From positions 62,001 through 126,000 of the forward strand of contig NZ_JAHYBZ010000010.1 of assembly GCF_019430885.1 (NCBI RefSeq): DNA of 64,000 bases. Direction: 5' to 3'. Shown here piece after piece: positions 18,532-28,205 of this stretch; the stretch's first letter is position 1; every line of letters starts with the position of its first letter. Source of the stretch: Roseomonas alba (GTDB taxonomy: Bacteria > Pseudomonadota > Alphaproteobacteria > Acetobacterales > Acetobacteraceae). The notes under the pieces were generated by a model. It made no database searches. It was not told the origin of the DNA and saw only the letters and a list, made by a program, of their open reading frames with translations. A program made the translations under genes and the position numbers.

Positions 18532-21500
18532 TCAGGCCTCGCTGCCCGCCGACTTGCGCCCGAAGCGCCGCTTCGACCATTCCCGCATGGTCTGGAAGAC
18601 GACGTAGAGCATCGGGATGACGAAGATGCCGATCACCGCCGCCCCGATCATGCCGCCGAACACCGCCGTGCCCACCGCGCGGCGGGACAGCATGGCGGCC
18701 CCCGTGGCGAAGACCAGCGGCACCAGCCCCAGGACGAAGGCGATGGAAGTCATCATCACCGCCCGGAACCGCAACCGCGCGCCGATGATCGCGGCGTCGC
18801 GGATCGACAGGCCTTCCTCGCGCTTCTCCTTGGCGAATTCGACGATCAGGATGCCGTTCTTCGCCGCGAGAGCGATCAGCACCACCAGGCCGATCTGGGC
18901 ATAGATGTCCAGCGACATATGGGCGACGAACAGCGCCCCGAAGGCCGCCAGCACGCCGACCGCCACGGACAGCAGCACCGGCACCGGGATGACCCAGGAC
19001 TCATACAATGCCACCAGGAACAGGTAGGCGAACATCACCGCGAGGGCGAGGATGTAGACCGTCTGCCCAGAGGCGAGCTTTTCCTGATACGCCGTGCCGG
19101 TCCATTCATAGCCATAGCCGCGCGGCAGCACCCGGGTGGAGAGCGCCTCCATCGCCGCCAGCGCATCGCCCGAGGACACCCCGGGCCGCGGCGAGCCATT
19201 GATCGAGATGGCGCGATAGTTGTTGTAGCGGAAGATGGTCTGCGGGCCGATGCGCGTCTCGACATCGGCGACCGCGCGCAACGGGACCATCTCGCCGCGG
19301 TTGTTGCGCACACGGATGCGCCAGATGTTGTCCACGTCGCGGCGATCCTGCGCCTCCGCCTGGAGGTTCACCTGCCAGGTGCGGCCGAACAGGTTGAAGT
19401 CGTTGACGTAGAAGCCGCCCAGCGTCGCCTGCAGCGTGGTGAAGACATCCGAGATGCGCAGCCCGAGCGCCTGCGCCTTCTCGCGATCGAGGTTGAGGTA
19501 GAGCGTCGGGTTCGTCGCGTTGAAGGTGGAGAAGACGGCGGTGAGCTGCGGGTCCTGGTTGGCCGCCACCACCAGCGACAGCATGACCGCGCCGAGTTCG
19601 GCCGGCGGCCGCCCTTCATAGTCCTGCAGGATGTATTCGAAGCCGCCGCCGGTGCCGAGGCCGATGATCGGCGGCAGGTTGAAGGCGAAGACATTCGCCG
19701 TCCGCACCGCCTGGCCGGCCCCGAAGACGCGCCCGATCGCCGCCTGGACGGACATCGCTGCCGACATGCGGTCGGCGAAGGGCTTCAGACGTGCCACGAG
19801 GAAGGCAGAGTTGGACTGCGCCCCGCCATCGATCAGGGAGAAGCCGACGATCGCGAGCGTTCCCTGCACCGAGGGGATCTGCTTCAGGATCTCCTCGACC
19901 TGCACCACCGCCTCGCGGGTGCGGGAGACCGAGGCGCCCTGCGGCAACTGCACCTGTACGAAGAAGGCGCCCTGATCCTCCTGCGGCAGGAAGCCGGACG
20001 GCGTGATCTTCGACATCTCCCAGATGCCGAAGAAAAAGCCACCCGTCAGCACGATGGACAGGATCGCGACGCGCACCAGCCGCGACACGATGCCGGCATA
20101 GCGGTCGCGCACCCAGTCGATGCCCCGCAGCCAGCGTCCCATCAGCCCCGGCCGGTGCCCGCCGGCATGGGGATGCGGCCGCAGGAAGACGGAGCAGAGC
20201 GCCGGTGAGAGCGTCAGCGCGTTGATGGCACTGATCACCATCGCGGCGCTGATCGTCACCGCGAACTGCCGGAACAGCTCGCCGGACAGGCCCGGGATGA
20301 AGCCAATCGGCACGAAGACGGACAGCAACACCAGGGTGATGGCGATGATCGGCGCGGTGATCTGCGCCATCGCCTTCTTGGTGGCTTCCGCCGGTGTCAG
20401 GTGCGGCTCCTCCTCCATCACCCGCTCGACGTTCTCGACCACGACGATGGCGTCATCCACCACGATGCCGATGGCGAGCACCATGGCGAGCAGGGAGATG
20501 GTGTTCGCCGAATAGCCGAGCGACAGCAGGATGATGAAGGACCCGATCAGGCTGACCGGCACCGCGATGGTCGGGATGATCGTCGCCCGGAAATTCCCGA
20601 GGAACAGGAAGACGACGATGACGACGAGGATGAAGGCCTCGAGCAGCGTCTTGATCACCTCATGGATCGTGTCGTTCACGAAGTCCGAGGTGTCGAAGAA
20701 GATCCGGTGGTTCACGCCTTCCGGATAGCGGGAGCGCATCTCCTCGAGCGCCAGTCGGACATTCTCCGCCGCCGTCACGGCATTGGCGCCGGGCTGGAGG
20801 TACACGCCGAAGGTCACGGCCGGCTTGCCGTCGAAGCGGCTTTCCGTGTCCATGCTGGCCGCGCCGAGCTCGACGCGCGCGACATCGCGCACCCGCAGCA
20901 CCGACCCGTCCGGGTTGGCGCGGATCAGGATGTCGCCGAACTGCTCCGGCGTGGTCAGCCGCCCCTGGGTCTCGAGGTTGATCTGGAACTGTTGGTCATC
21001 CGGCATCGGCCGGGCGCCAAGTCGTCCCACCGGCGCCTGGACATTCTGCTGCTGGATCGCCGCCACCACGTCAGAGGGCGTGAGGTTGAGGCTGATCAGC
21101 TTGTCCACCTCGAACCAGATGCGCATGGAGTAGTCCATGGCACCGAACAGGTTCACCTGCCCGACGCCCGGCACGCGCGCCAGCCGGTCGATGATGTTGA
21201 TGGTGGCGTAGTTCGACAGGAACAGCGGCGAATGCTCGCCGCTCTCGGAATACAGGAAGATGAACTGCAGCACCGCCGAGGATTGCTTGCGGACGGTCAC
21301 ACCCTGCCGCTGCACTTCCTGCGGCAGGCGGGCGAGCGCCGCCTGCACGCGGTTGTTCACGTTGACGGTGGCAAGATCCGGATTGGTGCCGAGCTGAAAC
21401 GAGACATTGAGGCTGTAGGACCCGTCATTGGCGCTGTTCGACCGCATGTAGATCATGCGGTCCACGCCATTGACCGACGCTTCGATCACCTGCGCCACGG

Positions 21501-21681
21501 TCTGTTCCACGACCGCGGCCGAGGCGCCGGGAAAGCGCGTGGTCACCGAGACCTGCGGCGGCACGATGTCCGGAAGCTGGGAGACCGGGATGCGGAGCAT
21601 CGCCAGGACGCCGGCAAGCGCCGTGACGATGGCGATGACCATCGCGAGACGCGGACGGTCGACGAAGACGGCGGAGAACAC
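18532..21681 (-). CDS. RND multidrug efflux permease (HAE1/AcrB family)
   Basis: Proton-driven inner-membrane transporter of a tripartite drug efflux pump, 1049 residues, the usual length. Two repeats of six helices and large periplasmic loops are evident. The proton relay is intact: Asp-Asp in AIGIVVDDAIVVVENVER and Lys in LVVLIALAAKNGILIVEFAK. It starts at a GTG (21679-21681), seven bases after the adaptor stop. No outer-membrane channel gene accompanies it, so a shared TolC-type protein is likely. Drug spectrum unknown. Confidence 0.95.
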   Translation of the reverse strand: MFSAVFVDRPRLAMVIAIVTALAGVLAMLRIPVSQLPDIVPPQVSVTTRFPGASAAVVEQTVAQVIEASVNGVDRMIYMRSNSANDGSYSLNVSFQLGTNPDLATVNVNNRVQAALARLPQEVQRQGVTVRKQSSAVLQFIFLYSESGEHSPLFLSNYATINIIDRLARVPGVGQVNLFGAMDYSMRIWFEVDKLISLNLTPSDVVAAIQQQNVQAPVGRLGARPMPDDQQFQINLETQGRLTTPEQFGDILIRANPDGSVLRVRDVARVELGAASMDTESRFDGKPAVTFGVYLQPGANAVTAAENVRLALEEMRSRYPEGVNHRIFFDTSDFVNDTIHEVIKTLLEAFILVVIVVFLFLGNFRATIIPTIAVPVSLIGSFIILLSLGYSANTISLLAMVLAIGIVVDDAIVVVENVERVMEEEPHLTPAEATKKAMAQITAPIIAITLVLLSVFVPIGFIPGLSGELFRQFAVTISAAMVISAINALTLSPALCSVFLRPHPHAGGHRPGLMGRWLRGIDWVRDRYAGIVSRLVRVAILSIVLTGGFFFGIWEMSKITPSGFLPQEDQGAFFVQVQLPQGASVSRTREAVVQVEEILKQIPSVQGTLAIVGFSLIDGGAQSNSAFLVARLKPFADRMSAAMSVQAAIGRVFGAGQAVRTANVFAFNLPPIIGLGTGGGFEYILQDYEGRPPAELGAVMLSLVVAANQDPQLTAVFSTFNATNPTLYLNLDREKAQALGLRISDVFTTLQATLGGFYVNDFNLFGRTWQVNLQAEAQDRRDVDNIWRIRVRNNRGEMVPLRAVADVETRIGPQTIFRYNNYRAISINGSPRPGVSSGDALAAMEALSTRVLPRGYGYEWTGTAYQEKLASGQTVYILALAVMFAYLFLVALYESWVIPVPVLLSVAVGVLAAFGALFVAHMSLDIYAQIGLVVLIALAAKNGILIVEFAKEKREEGLSIRDAAIIGARLRFRAVMMTSIAFVLGLVPLVFATGAAMLSRRAVGTAVFGGMIGAAVIGIFVIPMLYVVFQTMREWSKRRFGRKSAGSEA

Positions 21682-21687
21682 GCGCGG

Positions 21688-22857
21688 TCAGCCCCGGCCC
21701 GGCGTGGCCCGTGGGCCTGGTGGTGCCCCGGCGGGCGCGGGATTCACCGGCTGGCCGGCGCGCACGCGCTGGATGCCCTCGACGATGACTTTCTCGCCGC
21801 CCTCGAGGCCCGCTTCGATCACCGCGGTCTGGCCGGAGGATCGCCCAAGCGTGACATTGCGACGCTGTGCGACGTTGTTCTCGCCCACCACGAAGACATA
21901 GGATCCCTGCTGGTCCTGCAATACAGCAGCACGCGGCAGGGTGATGGTCATCACCGGTTCCGCGCCTTCCAGAAAGACCGTGACGAACTGTCCATCCACC
22001 AGCTCGCGCGGCGTGACCGGCGTAGAGCCTTCGGTTTCGCGGCGGACGGGGTTCGGGATCAGCGCGCGGACCAGAATGGTGTCCGTGTTGCGATCAATCT
22101 GGTTGTCGACGAAGTCGACGCGGCCGACCTGGCCGTACATGCGGCCATCCGCCGTCCGGATGCGCACGCGCACCGCATCGGGTCCGCCGCGGCCCTCGAA
22201 TCGGTCGCGCAGTTCCAGAGCCGTGCGCTGGCTGACGGTGAAGGCGACGCGCATCGGGTCCTGGCTGACGATGGTCGCCAGCGTGCCGGTGTCGGGCCCG
22301 ACCACATTGCCGATGGTGAGGTTGGTGCGCCCGATCTGCCCGGCGATGGGCGAGACGATGTCGGTGTAGCCGAGGTTGATCTGCGCCACCCGCACCGCCG
22401 CCTGGGCCGAGAGCACCTGGGCCTGCCCCGTGCGTTCCGCCGCCTGGGCGTTGTCGAGCGCGACCTGCGTCCCGGCGCCCGTCGAACGCAGTTCCCGCGC
22501 CCGCGCCAGCGCGACGCGCACATTCTCGAGCTGCGCCTGGGCCGAGGCAAGATTCGCCTGCGCCTGTTCGAGCTGTGCCTCAAAGGGCGCGCGTTCCAGG
22601 CGGTAGAGCACCTCGCCCTCGGTCACGTCGCCGCCTTCGCGGAACAGTCGCTCCTGAATGAAGCCGGTGACGCGGGCGCGGATGTTCACGCGGTCCGTCG
22701 CCTCGACACGGCCGACGAATTCGCTCGTCTCGGTGATGGGACGACGTTCGGCGGTGACGACACCGACGGCAGGCGGGCCCTGCGGACCGAATTGAGCAGC
22801 GGCAGGCTGCACGCCGGCGAGGAGCAGAGCCAGCGCGCCGGCGACAAGGCGGTTCAT
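21688..22857 (-). CDS. RND efflux periplasmic adaptor (membrane fusion protein)
   Basis: AcrA/MexA-type adaptor linking the RND permease to an outer-membrane channel. 389 residues, signal peptide to ~residue 21 (LAGVQPAAAQ). Order: barrel-sandwich hybrid half (VNIRARVTGFIQERLFREG), coiled-coil hairpin rich in Ala/Gln/Arg (~95-165), second lipoyl half (TDIVSPIAGQIGRTNLTIGN), then beta-barrel and membrane-proximal domains. A Pro/Gly-rich tail ends the protein. The start ATG was chosen because it opens the signal peptide. It forms an operon with the permease. No local regulator gene is seen. Confidence 0.93.
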   Translation of the reverse strand: MNRLVAGALALLLAGVQPAAAQFGPQGPPAVGVVTAERRPITETSEFVGRVEATDRVNIRARVTGFIQERLFREGGDVTEGEVLYRLERAPFEAQLEQAQANLASAQAQLENVRVALARARELRSTGAGTQVALDNAQAAERTGQAQVLSAQAAVRVAQINLGYTDIVSPIAGQIGRTNLTIGNVVGPDTGTLATIVSQDPMRVAFTVSQRTALELRDRFEGRGGPDAVRVRIRTADGRMYGQVGRVDFVDNQIDRNTDTILVRALIPNPVRRETEGSTPVTPRELVDGQFVTVFLEGAEPVMTITLPRAAVLQDQQGSYVFVVGENNVAQRRNVTLGRSSGQTAVIEAGLEGGEKVIVEGIQRVRAGQPVNPAPAGAPPGPRATPGRG

Positions 22858-22902
22858 GTACGTCTTCCAGACCAGAACGAGCGAGACATGTCGCGACGTC
22901 GT

Positions 22903-22928
22903 GCGGCGCGTCAAGCATGACGTGCCGC
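22903..22928 (-). terminator. Inverted repeat between usp gene and efflux operon
   Basis: An 11-bp stem GCGGCGCGTCA/TGACGTGCCGC with one G-T pair and a 4-base loop, 72 bp after the universal stress gene stop and 45 bp before the efflux adaptor start. It may terminate the usp transcript or serve as an operator for the efflux operon. Confidence 0.45.
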
Positions 22929-23000
22929 ATGGCGTGCGGATAGGTGCCCCGCCATTGTGTGGTGCACGCCGCGCCTGCGAGCAGACGCGCCGTTACGACA

Positions 23001-23831
23001 TCAATGCGTCACGAAGACGGGACAGGGCGCTGCGGTCAGCAGGCGCTCGGTCAGGGACCCGGTGAACAGGGCGCGCAGCCCGCGATGCTCATAGGCGCCC
23101 ATCACCAGCATGCGGGCGGGCATGGCAGTCGCCTCGGCGAGCAGCGCCTCCAGCGGGTGGCTGCCTTCGACGGCCACCGCCTCGGCGGCAAGGCCATGGT
23201 GACGGAGATATGCCGCACCTTCCTCGGCCAGGCGCCGCGCTTCCGCCGGTTTGTCATCGACGGAGAGCACCCGGACGGCCGCCCCATCCCCGAGGCCGAG
23301 CAGCGCGAAAAGCTGCAAGGTCCGCATCGCCGGAACCGAGCCATCGTAGGCCACCAGGATGTCGCCCCCGACCGCCGGGCCAGGCGGGACCACCAGCAGG
23401 GGCCGGGCGCCCTCACGCAGCAGATCCTCGATCACCGGGGCCAGGCCCTCGTCATTCTGTTCCAGCCCCAGGGTCGAATCGCGGCCGATCACGATCACGT
23501 CATGAGTCGCGCTGGCCGCCAGCAGGGCGGGGGCCGGCGCGTCGGTCAGGCGCAGCCGCGTGAAGGGCGTTTCCTCGGCGGCCTGGGTGCAGGCGGAAAA
23601 GGCGGCCTCGGCCTCGGTCTCCAGGCGCTTCGCGCGGGCGGCGTCGCGGCGTTCCTTGAACGCGGCGGCGCCGGGCGGGACGGCCTCGTTCGCATCCTTC
23701 ACATGCGGCCAGTCGAGCACCGTCGCCGCCGACAGCGTCGCACCGGTGGCGCGCGCCAGGGCGAGCGCCAGGTCCCGCGCCGCGACGGCGCCTGCGGTGT
23801 CATCGAGCGCGACCAGGATGCTGCGGATCAT
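23001..23831 (-). CDS. Tandem universal stress protein
   Basis: A 276-residue protein with two UspA domains in a row. The first starts MIRSILVALDDTAGAVAA; the second starts DILVAYDGSVPAMRTLQLFA. Only the second keeps the ATP-binding glycine pattern (GAYEHRGLRALFTGSLTERLL followed by APCPVFVTH); in the first the loop is altered (VIGRDSTLGLEQ). Cytoplasmic stress-related nucleotide-binding role by family. It stands alone, with a hairpin after the stop. Confidence 0.9.
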   Translation of the reverse strand: MIRSILVALDDTAGAVAARDLALALARATGATLSAATVLDWPHVKDANEAVPPGAAAFKERRDAARAKRLETEAEAAFSACTQAAEETPFTRLRLTDAPAPALLAASATHDVIVIGRDSTLGLEQNDEGLAPVIEDLLREGARPLLVVPPGPAVGGDILVAYDGSVPAMRTLQLFALLGLGDGAAVRVLSVDDKPAEARRLAEEGAAYLRHHGLAAEAVAVEGSHPLEALLAEATAMPARMLVMGAYEHRGLRALFTGSLTERLLTAAPCPVFVTH

Positions 23832-23892
23832 GCGATGGTGTCTCCGAGAGCCATGCTACCCGCCCTGCCCCGTATCGCCAACGCGGGCCGGC

Positions 23893-25074
23893 TCAGCGCG
23901 GCCCGGGCAGGCGCGGGAAGGCCAGGCTGACCAGGATCAGCCCCGCCGCGAAGACCAGCAGCGCCGCGCCGATGCCGCTCGCCGCCGCCGCGACACCGGA
24001 GATCGCCTGCATCACCGCCGCCCCCCCGAAGAAGGAGATGTTCATCGCCGACAGCGCGCGCCCGACGCGTTCCGGCGGCATGGCCGCGCGCACCAGCGCG
24101 AAGCAGATGACCTGGGAGGAGATCAACAGCCCGAAGACGGTCAGCAGCACCGCATCGGCGGCCACACCCCAGCCCAGCAGCCCGCCGGCCACGATCAGGA
24201 TGATCGCCAGCGCCGCGCCGAGATGCCCCGCCACCATCAGCGCGGCGCGGTGACGCTGGAAGCGCCGTTCCAACACCCCGGCCAGGGCCGGTCCCGCGAT
24301 CAGCGCCGCCGTGCAGAACAGCAGGACATTGCCGGCGGGAACGCGGGCGAGCCCCTTCACCTCCATCAGCCACGGCCCGCCCCACAGGCCACGCACCCCG
24401 AGCACCGCGGCGAAGGAGGCGAAGGCGATGACCACCGGCCCGCGGATCGCGGACGAGAGCAGGAGGCCGACGACGTCGCGCGCATCGTCCAGCACCCCGC
24501 GTCGGGCCTGGAGCGGGGCGCTAGTCTCACGCACCACGGCGAAGACCGCGACCGCCGCGCCGATCGCGAGCAGCGCGCAGGCGACATACCCCGCCCGCCA
24601 GCCGGCATGGTCCACCAGCAGCGCCAGGGGGCTCGCCGACAGCAGCATGCCGGTATTGCCGAAGGCCTGGATCACCCCGCCCCACAGGCCGAATCGCTGC
24701 GGCGGCAAGGTCTTCGCGGCATAGGTGACGGGACACATCAGCATCCCCGAACAGCCGATGCCGAGCACGATCTGTGCCACCAGCATCGACCACGGCCCCA
24801 TCGCCACGGCGCCGAGCGCCGAACCCACCGCCGCGATTGCGAGCAGCGCGAGCGCCGTCGGCTTCACGCCATAGCGGTCGAGCGCCACGCCCACCGGCAG
24901 CATCGCCAGTGCGAAGGCCGCCGGAAAGGCACCCGTCAGCGCCGCAAGCCCATCCGCCGTGACACCGAGATCCCGCTGCAAGACATCCGCCGCCATCGCC
25001 GGCAGCGTCCGCACCGCGTTGGAAAACACATGCCCGAGCGTGAGCGCGAGTACCGACAGCCCGAGCAGATCCAC
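23893..25074 (-). CDS. MFS transporter
   Basis: A 393-residue major facilitator with about 12 hydrophobic segments. The loop 2-3 signature appears as GVALDRYGVKPTA. It starts at a GTG four bases after the upstream FAD-oxidase stop, so it is the third gene of the amidinohydrolase-oxidase operon and may carry a substrate or product of those enzymes. Substrate unknown. Confidence 0.85.
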   Translation of the reverse strand: MDLLGLSVLALTLGHVFSNAVRTLPAMAADVLQRDLGVTADGLAALTGAFPAAFALAMLPVGVALDRYGVKPTALALLAIAAVGSALGAVAMGPWSMLVAQIVLGIGCSGMLMCPVTYAAKTLPPQRFGLWGGVIQAFGNTGMLLSASPLALLVDHAGWRAGYVACALLAIGAAVAVFAVVRETSAPLQARRGVLDDARDVVGLLLSSAIRGPVVIAFASFAAVLGVRGLWGGPWLMEVKGLARVPAGNVLLFCTAALIAGPALAGVLERRFQRHRAALMVAGHLGAALAIILIVAGGLLGWGVAADAVLLTVFGLLISSQVICFALVRAAMPPERVGRALSAMNISFFGGAAVMQAISGVAAAASGIGAALLVFAAGLILVSLAFPRLPGPR

Positions 25075-25078
25075 GCAG

Positions 25079-26473
25079 TCAGTTCCTGAACATTTTCCCC
25101 GGATTCAGGATACCACGCGGATCGAGGCTCGTCTTCAGCCCGCGCATCACGGCCAGTGCCTCGGGCCCATGCTCCTGCTCGAGGAACTCGCGCTTGCCGA
25201 GGCCGACGCCATGCTCGCCGGAGCAGGTGCCGCCCAGCGACAGACCTTCCGCGACGATCGAACGGTCCAACGCCCAGGCCTGCTCCAGTCCTTCCTGGCT
25301 GCCCTCGGGGAACAGGATCAGGCAGTGGAAATTGCCGTCACCGACATGGCCGACGATGCAGGAGGTGAGGCCGCTCGCACGCGACTTCTCCTTCGCTCCC
25401 AGCACGGCTTCGGCGAGGCGCGAAATCGGCACGCAGACATCGGTGGTGATGCCGCGATGCCCCGGCTTGAGCGCGACCGCCGCCCAATAAGCATCGTGCC
25501 GCGCCTGCCACAGCTTGGTCCGCGCTTCCGCATCCGTCGCCCAGGCGAAGCCCGAGGCGCCGAAATCGGTCGCAATCGCCTCGACCGCCTCGGCCTGCTC
25601 CTTCACCCCGGCCTCGGTCCCGTGGAACTCCAGGAACAGGGTCGGGATCGCCGCGAAGCCCTCGAGCTTTGAATACTTGATGCAGGCCTCCATCTGGTCC
25701 TCATCGGCCAGTTCGATGCGCGCGACGGGAATGCCGGACTGCATGACGGTGATGACCGTCTCGACCGCGGCGGCGAGGGTGGGGAACTGGCACACGGCGG
25801 CCGAGACGGCCTCGGGGATGCCGTGCAGCCGCAGCCGCACCTTGGTGATGACGCCGAGCGTGCCCTCGGACCCGATGAACAGCCGCGTCAGGTCATAGCC
25901 GTTGGACGCCTTGCGCACCCGCCCGCCGGTCTGGATCACGCGGCCATCGGCCAGCACCACTTCGAGCCCCAGCACATTCTCGCGGATGGTGCCGTAGCGC
26001 ACCGCATTGGTGCCGGAGGCGCGGGTCGCGCACATGCCGCCGATGGTGCAGTGGCTGCCGGGATCGACCGGGAAGAACAGGCCCTTGTCGCGCAGGAAGG
26101 CGTTCAGTTCCTGCCGCGTCACCCCCGGCTCGATGAGGCAGTCCATGTCCTCCTCGTTCACCTCCAGCACCGCCTTCATGCGGGAGAGGTCGAGCGAGAC
26201 GCCGCGCCGCACCGGATTCACATGGCCTTCCAGAGAAGTCCCCGCGCCGAAGGGCGTCACCGGCACCCCGTGCTGGTGGCACAGGGCGAGCAGTCGCGAC
26301 ACCTCCTCGGTCGTCTCCACGAAGGCGACGGCGTCGGGCAGGGTCGGGGTGGTGGTGTCCTCGCCGCGGCTGTGCTGCTCGCGGACCGAGGCGTTGGTCG
26401 ACATCCGGTCGCCGAGGAAGCCGCGCGCGGCGGCAATGACGGCATCGACGGCTGTGGTGGTGGTCGCGCTCAT
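25079..26473 (-). CDS. FAD-binding oxidase (D-lactate/glycolate dehydrogenase type)
   Basis: A 464-residue flavoprotein oxidising a 2-hydroxy acid. The FAD-binding PCMH region contains PFGAGTSLEGH, GGMCATRASGTNAVRYG and FIGSEGTLGVIT. The C-terminal substrate domain contains HVGDGNFH and CSGEHGVGLGK, characteristic of D-lactate dehydrogenase (cytochrome) and GlcD. The ATG at 26473 lies five bases past the stop of the upstream amidinohydrolase. No GlcE/GlcF partners are present, so a single-subunit D-2-hydroxyacid dehydrogenase is more likely than glycolate oxidase. Confidence 0.9.
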   Translation of the reverse strand: MSATTTTAVDAVIAAARGFLGDRMSTNASVREQHSRGEDTTTPTLPDAVAFVETTEEVSRLLALCHQHGVPVTPFGAGTSLEGHVNPVRRGVSLDLSRMKAVLEVNEEDMDCLIEPGVTRQELNAFLRDKGLFFPVDPGSHCTIGGMCATRASGTNAVRYGTIRENVLGLEVVLADGRVIQTGGRVRKASNGYDLTRLFIGSEGTLGVITKVRLRLHGIPEAVSAAVCQFPTLAAAVETVITVMQSGIPVARIELADEDQMEACIKYSKLEGFAAIPTLFLEFHGTEAGVKEQAEAVEAIATDFGASGFAWATDAEARTKLWQARHDAYWAAVALKPGHRGITTDVCVPISRLAEAVLGAKEKSRASGLTSCIVGHVGDGNFHCLILFPEGSQEGLEQAWALDRSIVAEGLSLGGTCSGEHGVGLGKREFLEQEHGPEALAVMRGLKTSLDPRGILNPGKMFRN

Positions 26474-26478
26474 GGGGC

Positions 26479-27327
26479 TCACTCCTCCCGCTGGAGCGGG
26501 CAGGTCAGGCAATGGGGTCCGCCGCCGCCGGCGGTGAACAGGGACAGTTCGGGGTCGAGGACGGTCAGCCCCTCGGCCCGCAGCGCGGCATTCAACCGCG
26601 CCGAACCGCGGGCGGATACCACACGCCCGGCCCCGAGGGCGATGATGTTGCAGCCGAGCGTCATCGCCTCGCGATACGGCACATCGATGCAACGGATGCC
26701 ATGCCCCGTCAGCCAGACGACGAAATCCGGGTCCAGCACGTCGAGGCAGGCGACCGCGAGATCCGGCGCGGCCAGGCAGAACAGCACGTCGAGATGCAGG
26801 AAATGCTCGTCGAAGCTCTCGATACGCACCTCCCAGCCTTCCGCGCGCAGCCAGGACGCGAATTGCTCGGCCCCCGCGAGGTCGGTGCGCCCGCCCGAGG
26901 CGCCGACGCAGGCGACTCCCGGCTTCAGGATGTGGATGTCGCCGCCCTCCAGCGTGCCTGCGCTGGATTTCCGCCAGAAGCACCCATCATGGAAGTCGAT
27001 CAGAGCAGCATATTCCCCGCGCCGCTGCGGCCGCTCGAGCTGGCACAGCACCGGCCCCCACGGTGTGACCACCACGGAATCGCGCGTATAGGCCATGTAG
27101 GGCAGATGCGGTTCGGGCGGCAGAACATGCACCCGCGCCCCGCCTTCGCGCAGAGCCGCGACGAGTTCGCCATGCTGCGCCGCGAGCGCCATGGCCGAGG
27201 GCTGCTGCGCCCCAGCCAGGGTGCGCCGGACGATGCTGTTGGTGGGGATCCAGCGGTAGTGGTCGGGCGGGCAGACCAGCACATCGGTCAGCACGCCCGT
27301 CTCGGAGGAGACGCTCCAGGGGCTCAT
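26479..27327 (-). CDS. Dimethylarginine dimethylaminohydrolase / amidinotransferase family protein
   Basis: A 282-residue enzyme of the guanidino-group-modifying superfamily. Catalytic motifs are LEGGDIH (substrate-binding Asp), HFLHLDV (His with Asp) and the nucleophile Cys in GGGGPHCLTCPL. This combination fits DDAH or a related N-dimethylarginine/citrulline-forming hydrolase. The ATG at 27327 is preferred over a GTG three codons earlier because AGGG precedes it. It heads an operon with a D-2-hydroxyacid oxidase and an MFS carrier, and is divergent from the aldolase operon. Confidence 0.85.
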   Translation of the reverse strand: MSPWSVSSETGVLTDVLVCPPDHYRWIPTNSIVRRTLAGAQQPSAMALAAQHGELVAALREGGARVHVLPPEPHLPYMAYTRDSVVVTPWGPVLCQLERPQRRGEYAALIDFHDGCFWRKSSAGTLEGGDIHILKPGVACVGASGGRTDLAGAEQFASWLRAEGWEVRIESFDEHFLHLDVLFCLAAPDLAVACLDVLDPDFVVWLTGHGIRCIDVPYREAMTLGCNIIALGAGRVVSARGSARLNAALRAEGLTVLDPELSLFTAGGGGPHCLTCPLQREE

Positions 27328-27440
27328 GACCCGCACCCTGCCCCCGCCGTCCCGGCGCGTCCAGAAGCCGGTTTGACGAGGTCCCGACCGCGTCCTAGCG
27401 TCCCTGCCATAGCAGCCAGCACAAGAGAGGAAGCGGCACC

Positions 27441-28202
27441 ATGGCGAATGCGGTGAAGGAAGCGTGGAAGGCCGGCAAGGCCGTGGTGAATGGGTGGCTC
27501 GCCATCCCGAACGCCTTCTCCGCCGAGATGTATTCGAAGTGCGGCTGGGACAGCGTCACGGTCGACATGCAGCACGGCGTCCAGGACTACCTGTCCTGCG
27601 TGGCCTGCTTCCAGGGCATCCAGCCCTCCGGCGCGGTGCCGATGGTGCGCGTGCCGTGGAACGAACCGGGCATCGTGGGCAAGGTGCTCGACGCCGGCGC
27701 AATGGGCGTGATCTGCCCGATGGTGAACACTGCCGCCGAGGCCCGCGCCCTGGTGCAATACAGCAAGTATCCGCCGGCCGGCACGCGCTCGAACGGCCCG
27801 ATCCGCGCGGGCGCCTACGGCTCCTCGGGCAACTACCAGAAGACGGCAAATGACGAGATTCTCGTCATCCCGATGATTGAGACCAAGACCGCCATCGAGA
27901 ACATCAAGGAGATCCTCGACGTCCCGGGCATCGATGGGATCTACGTCGGCCCGTCGGACCTCTCCTTCTCCTATGGCAAGGAGCCGAAGCTCGACGTCGA
28001 GGACCCCGAGATCCTCGCGATCTACGACATGCTGCTGGCGGAAACCGGCAAGCGCGGCATCGCCGCCGGGCTGCACAACGGCTCCCCGGCCTATGCCAAC
28101 AAGATGATCCAGAAGGGCTTCAAGCTGGTGACCATCGCCAACGAGGTCGGGCTGATGTGCCAGGCCGCGACGGCGGCCGTGAAGGCCGCGCGGGGCGGCT
28201 GA
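27441..28202 (+). CDS. HpcH/HpaI aldolase family protein
   Basis: Class II, metal-dependent aldolase of 253 residues, of the type cleaving 2-keto-3-deoxy sugar acids or 4-hydroxy-2-oxoheptanedioate. Seen are VTVDMQHGVQDY (catalytic His/Gln area), GVICPMVNTAAEARALVQYS, the metal-binding Glu in VIPMIETKTAIENI and Asp in IYVGPSDLSFSYG. The ATG follows AGGAAGCGGCACC. It is followed by a thioesterase (3-bp gap) and a GMC oxidoreductase. True substrate unknown. Confidence 0.9.
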   Translation: MANAVKEAWKAGKAVVNGWLAIPNAFSAEMYSKCGWDSVTVDMQHGVQDYLSCVACFQGIQPSGAVPMVRVPWNEPGIVGKVLDAGAMGVICPMVNTAAEARALVQYSKYPPAGTRSNGPIRAGAYGSSGNYQKTANDEILVIPMIETKTAIENIKEILDVPGIDGIYVGPSDLSFSYGKEPKLDVEDPEILAIYDMLLAETGKRGIAAGLHNGSPAYANKMIQKGFKLVTIANEVGLMCQAATAAVKAARGG

Positions 28203-28205
28203 GGC

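Noticed and set aside
20401..22920. An 839-codon plus-strand open frame
   Set aside because: Antisense to the RND permease and adaptor; low-complexity His/Asp/Arg composition.
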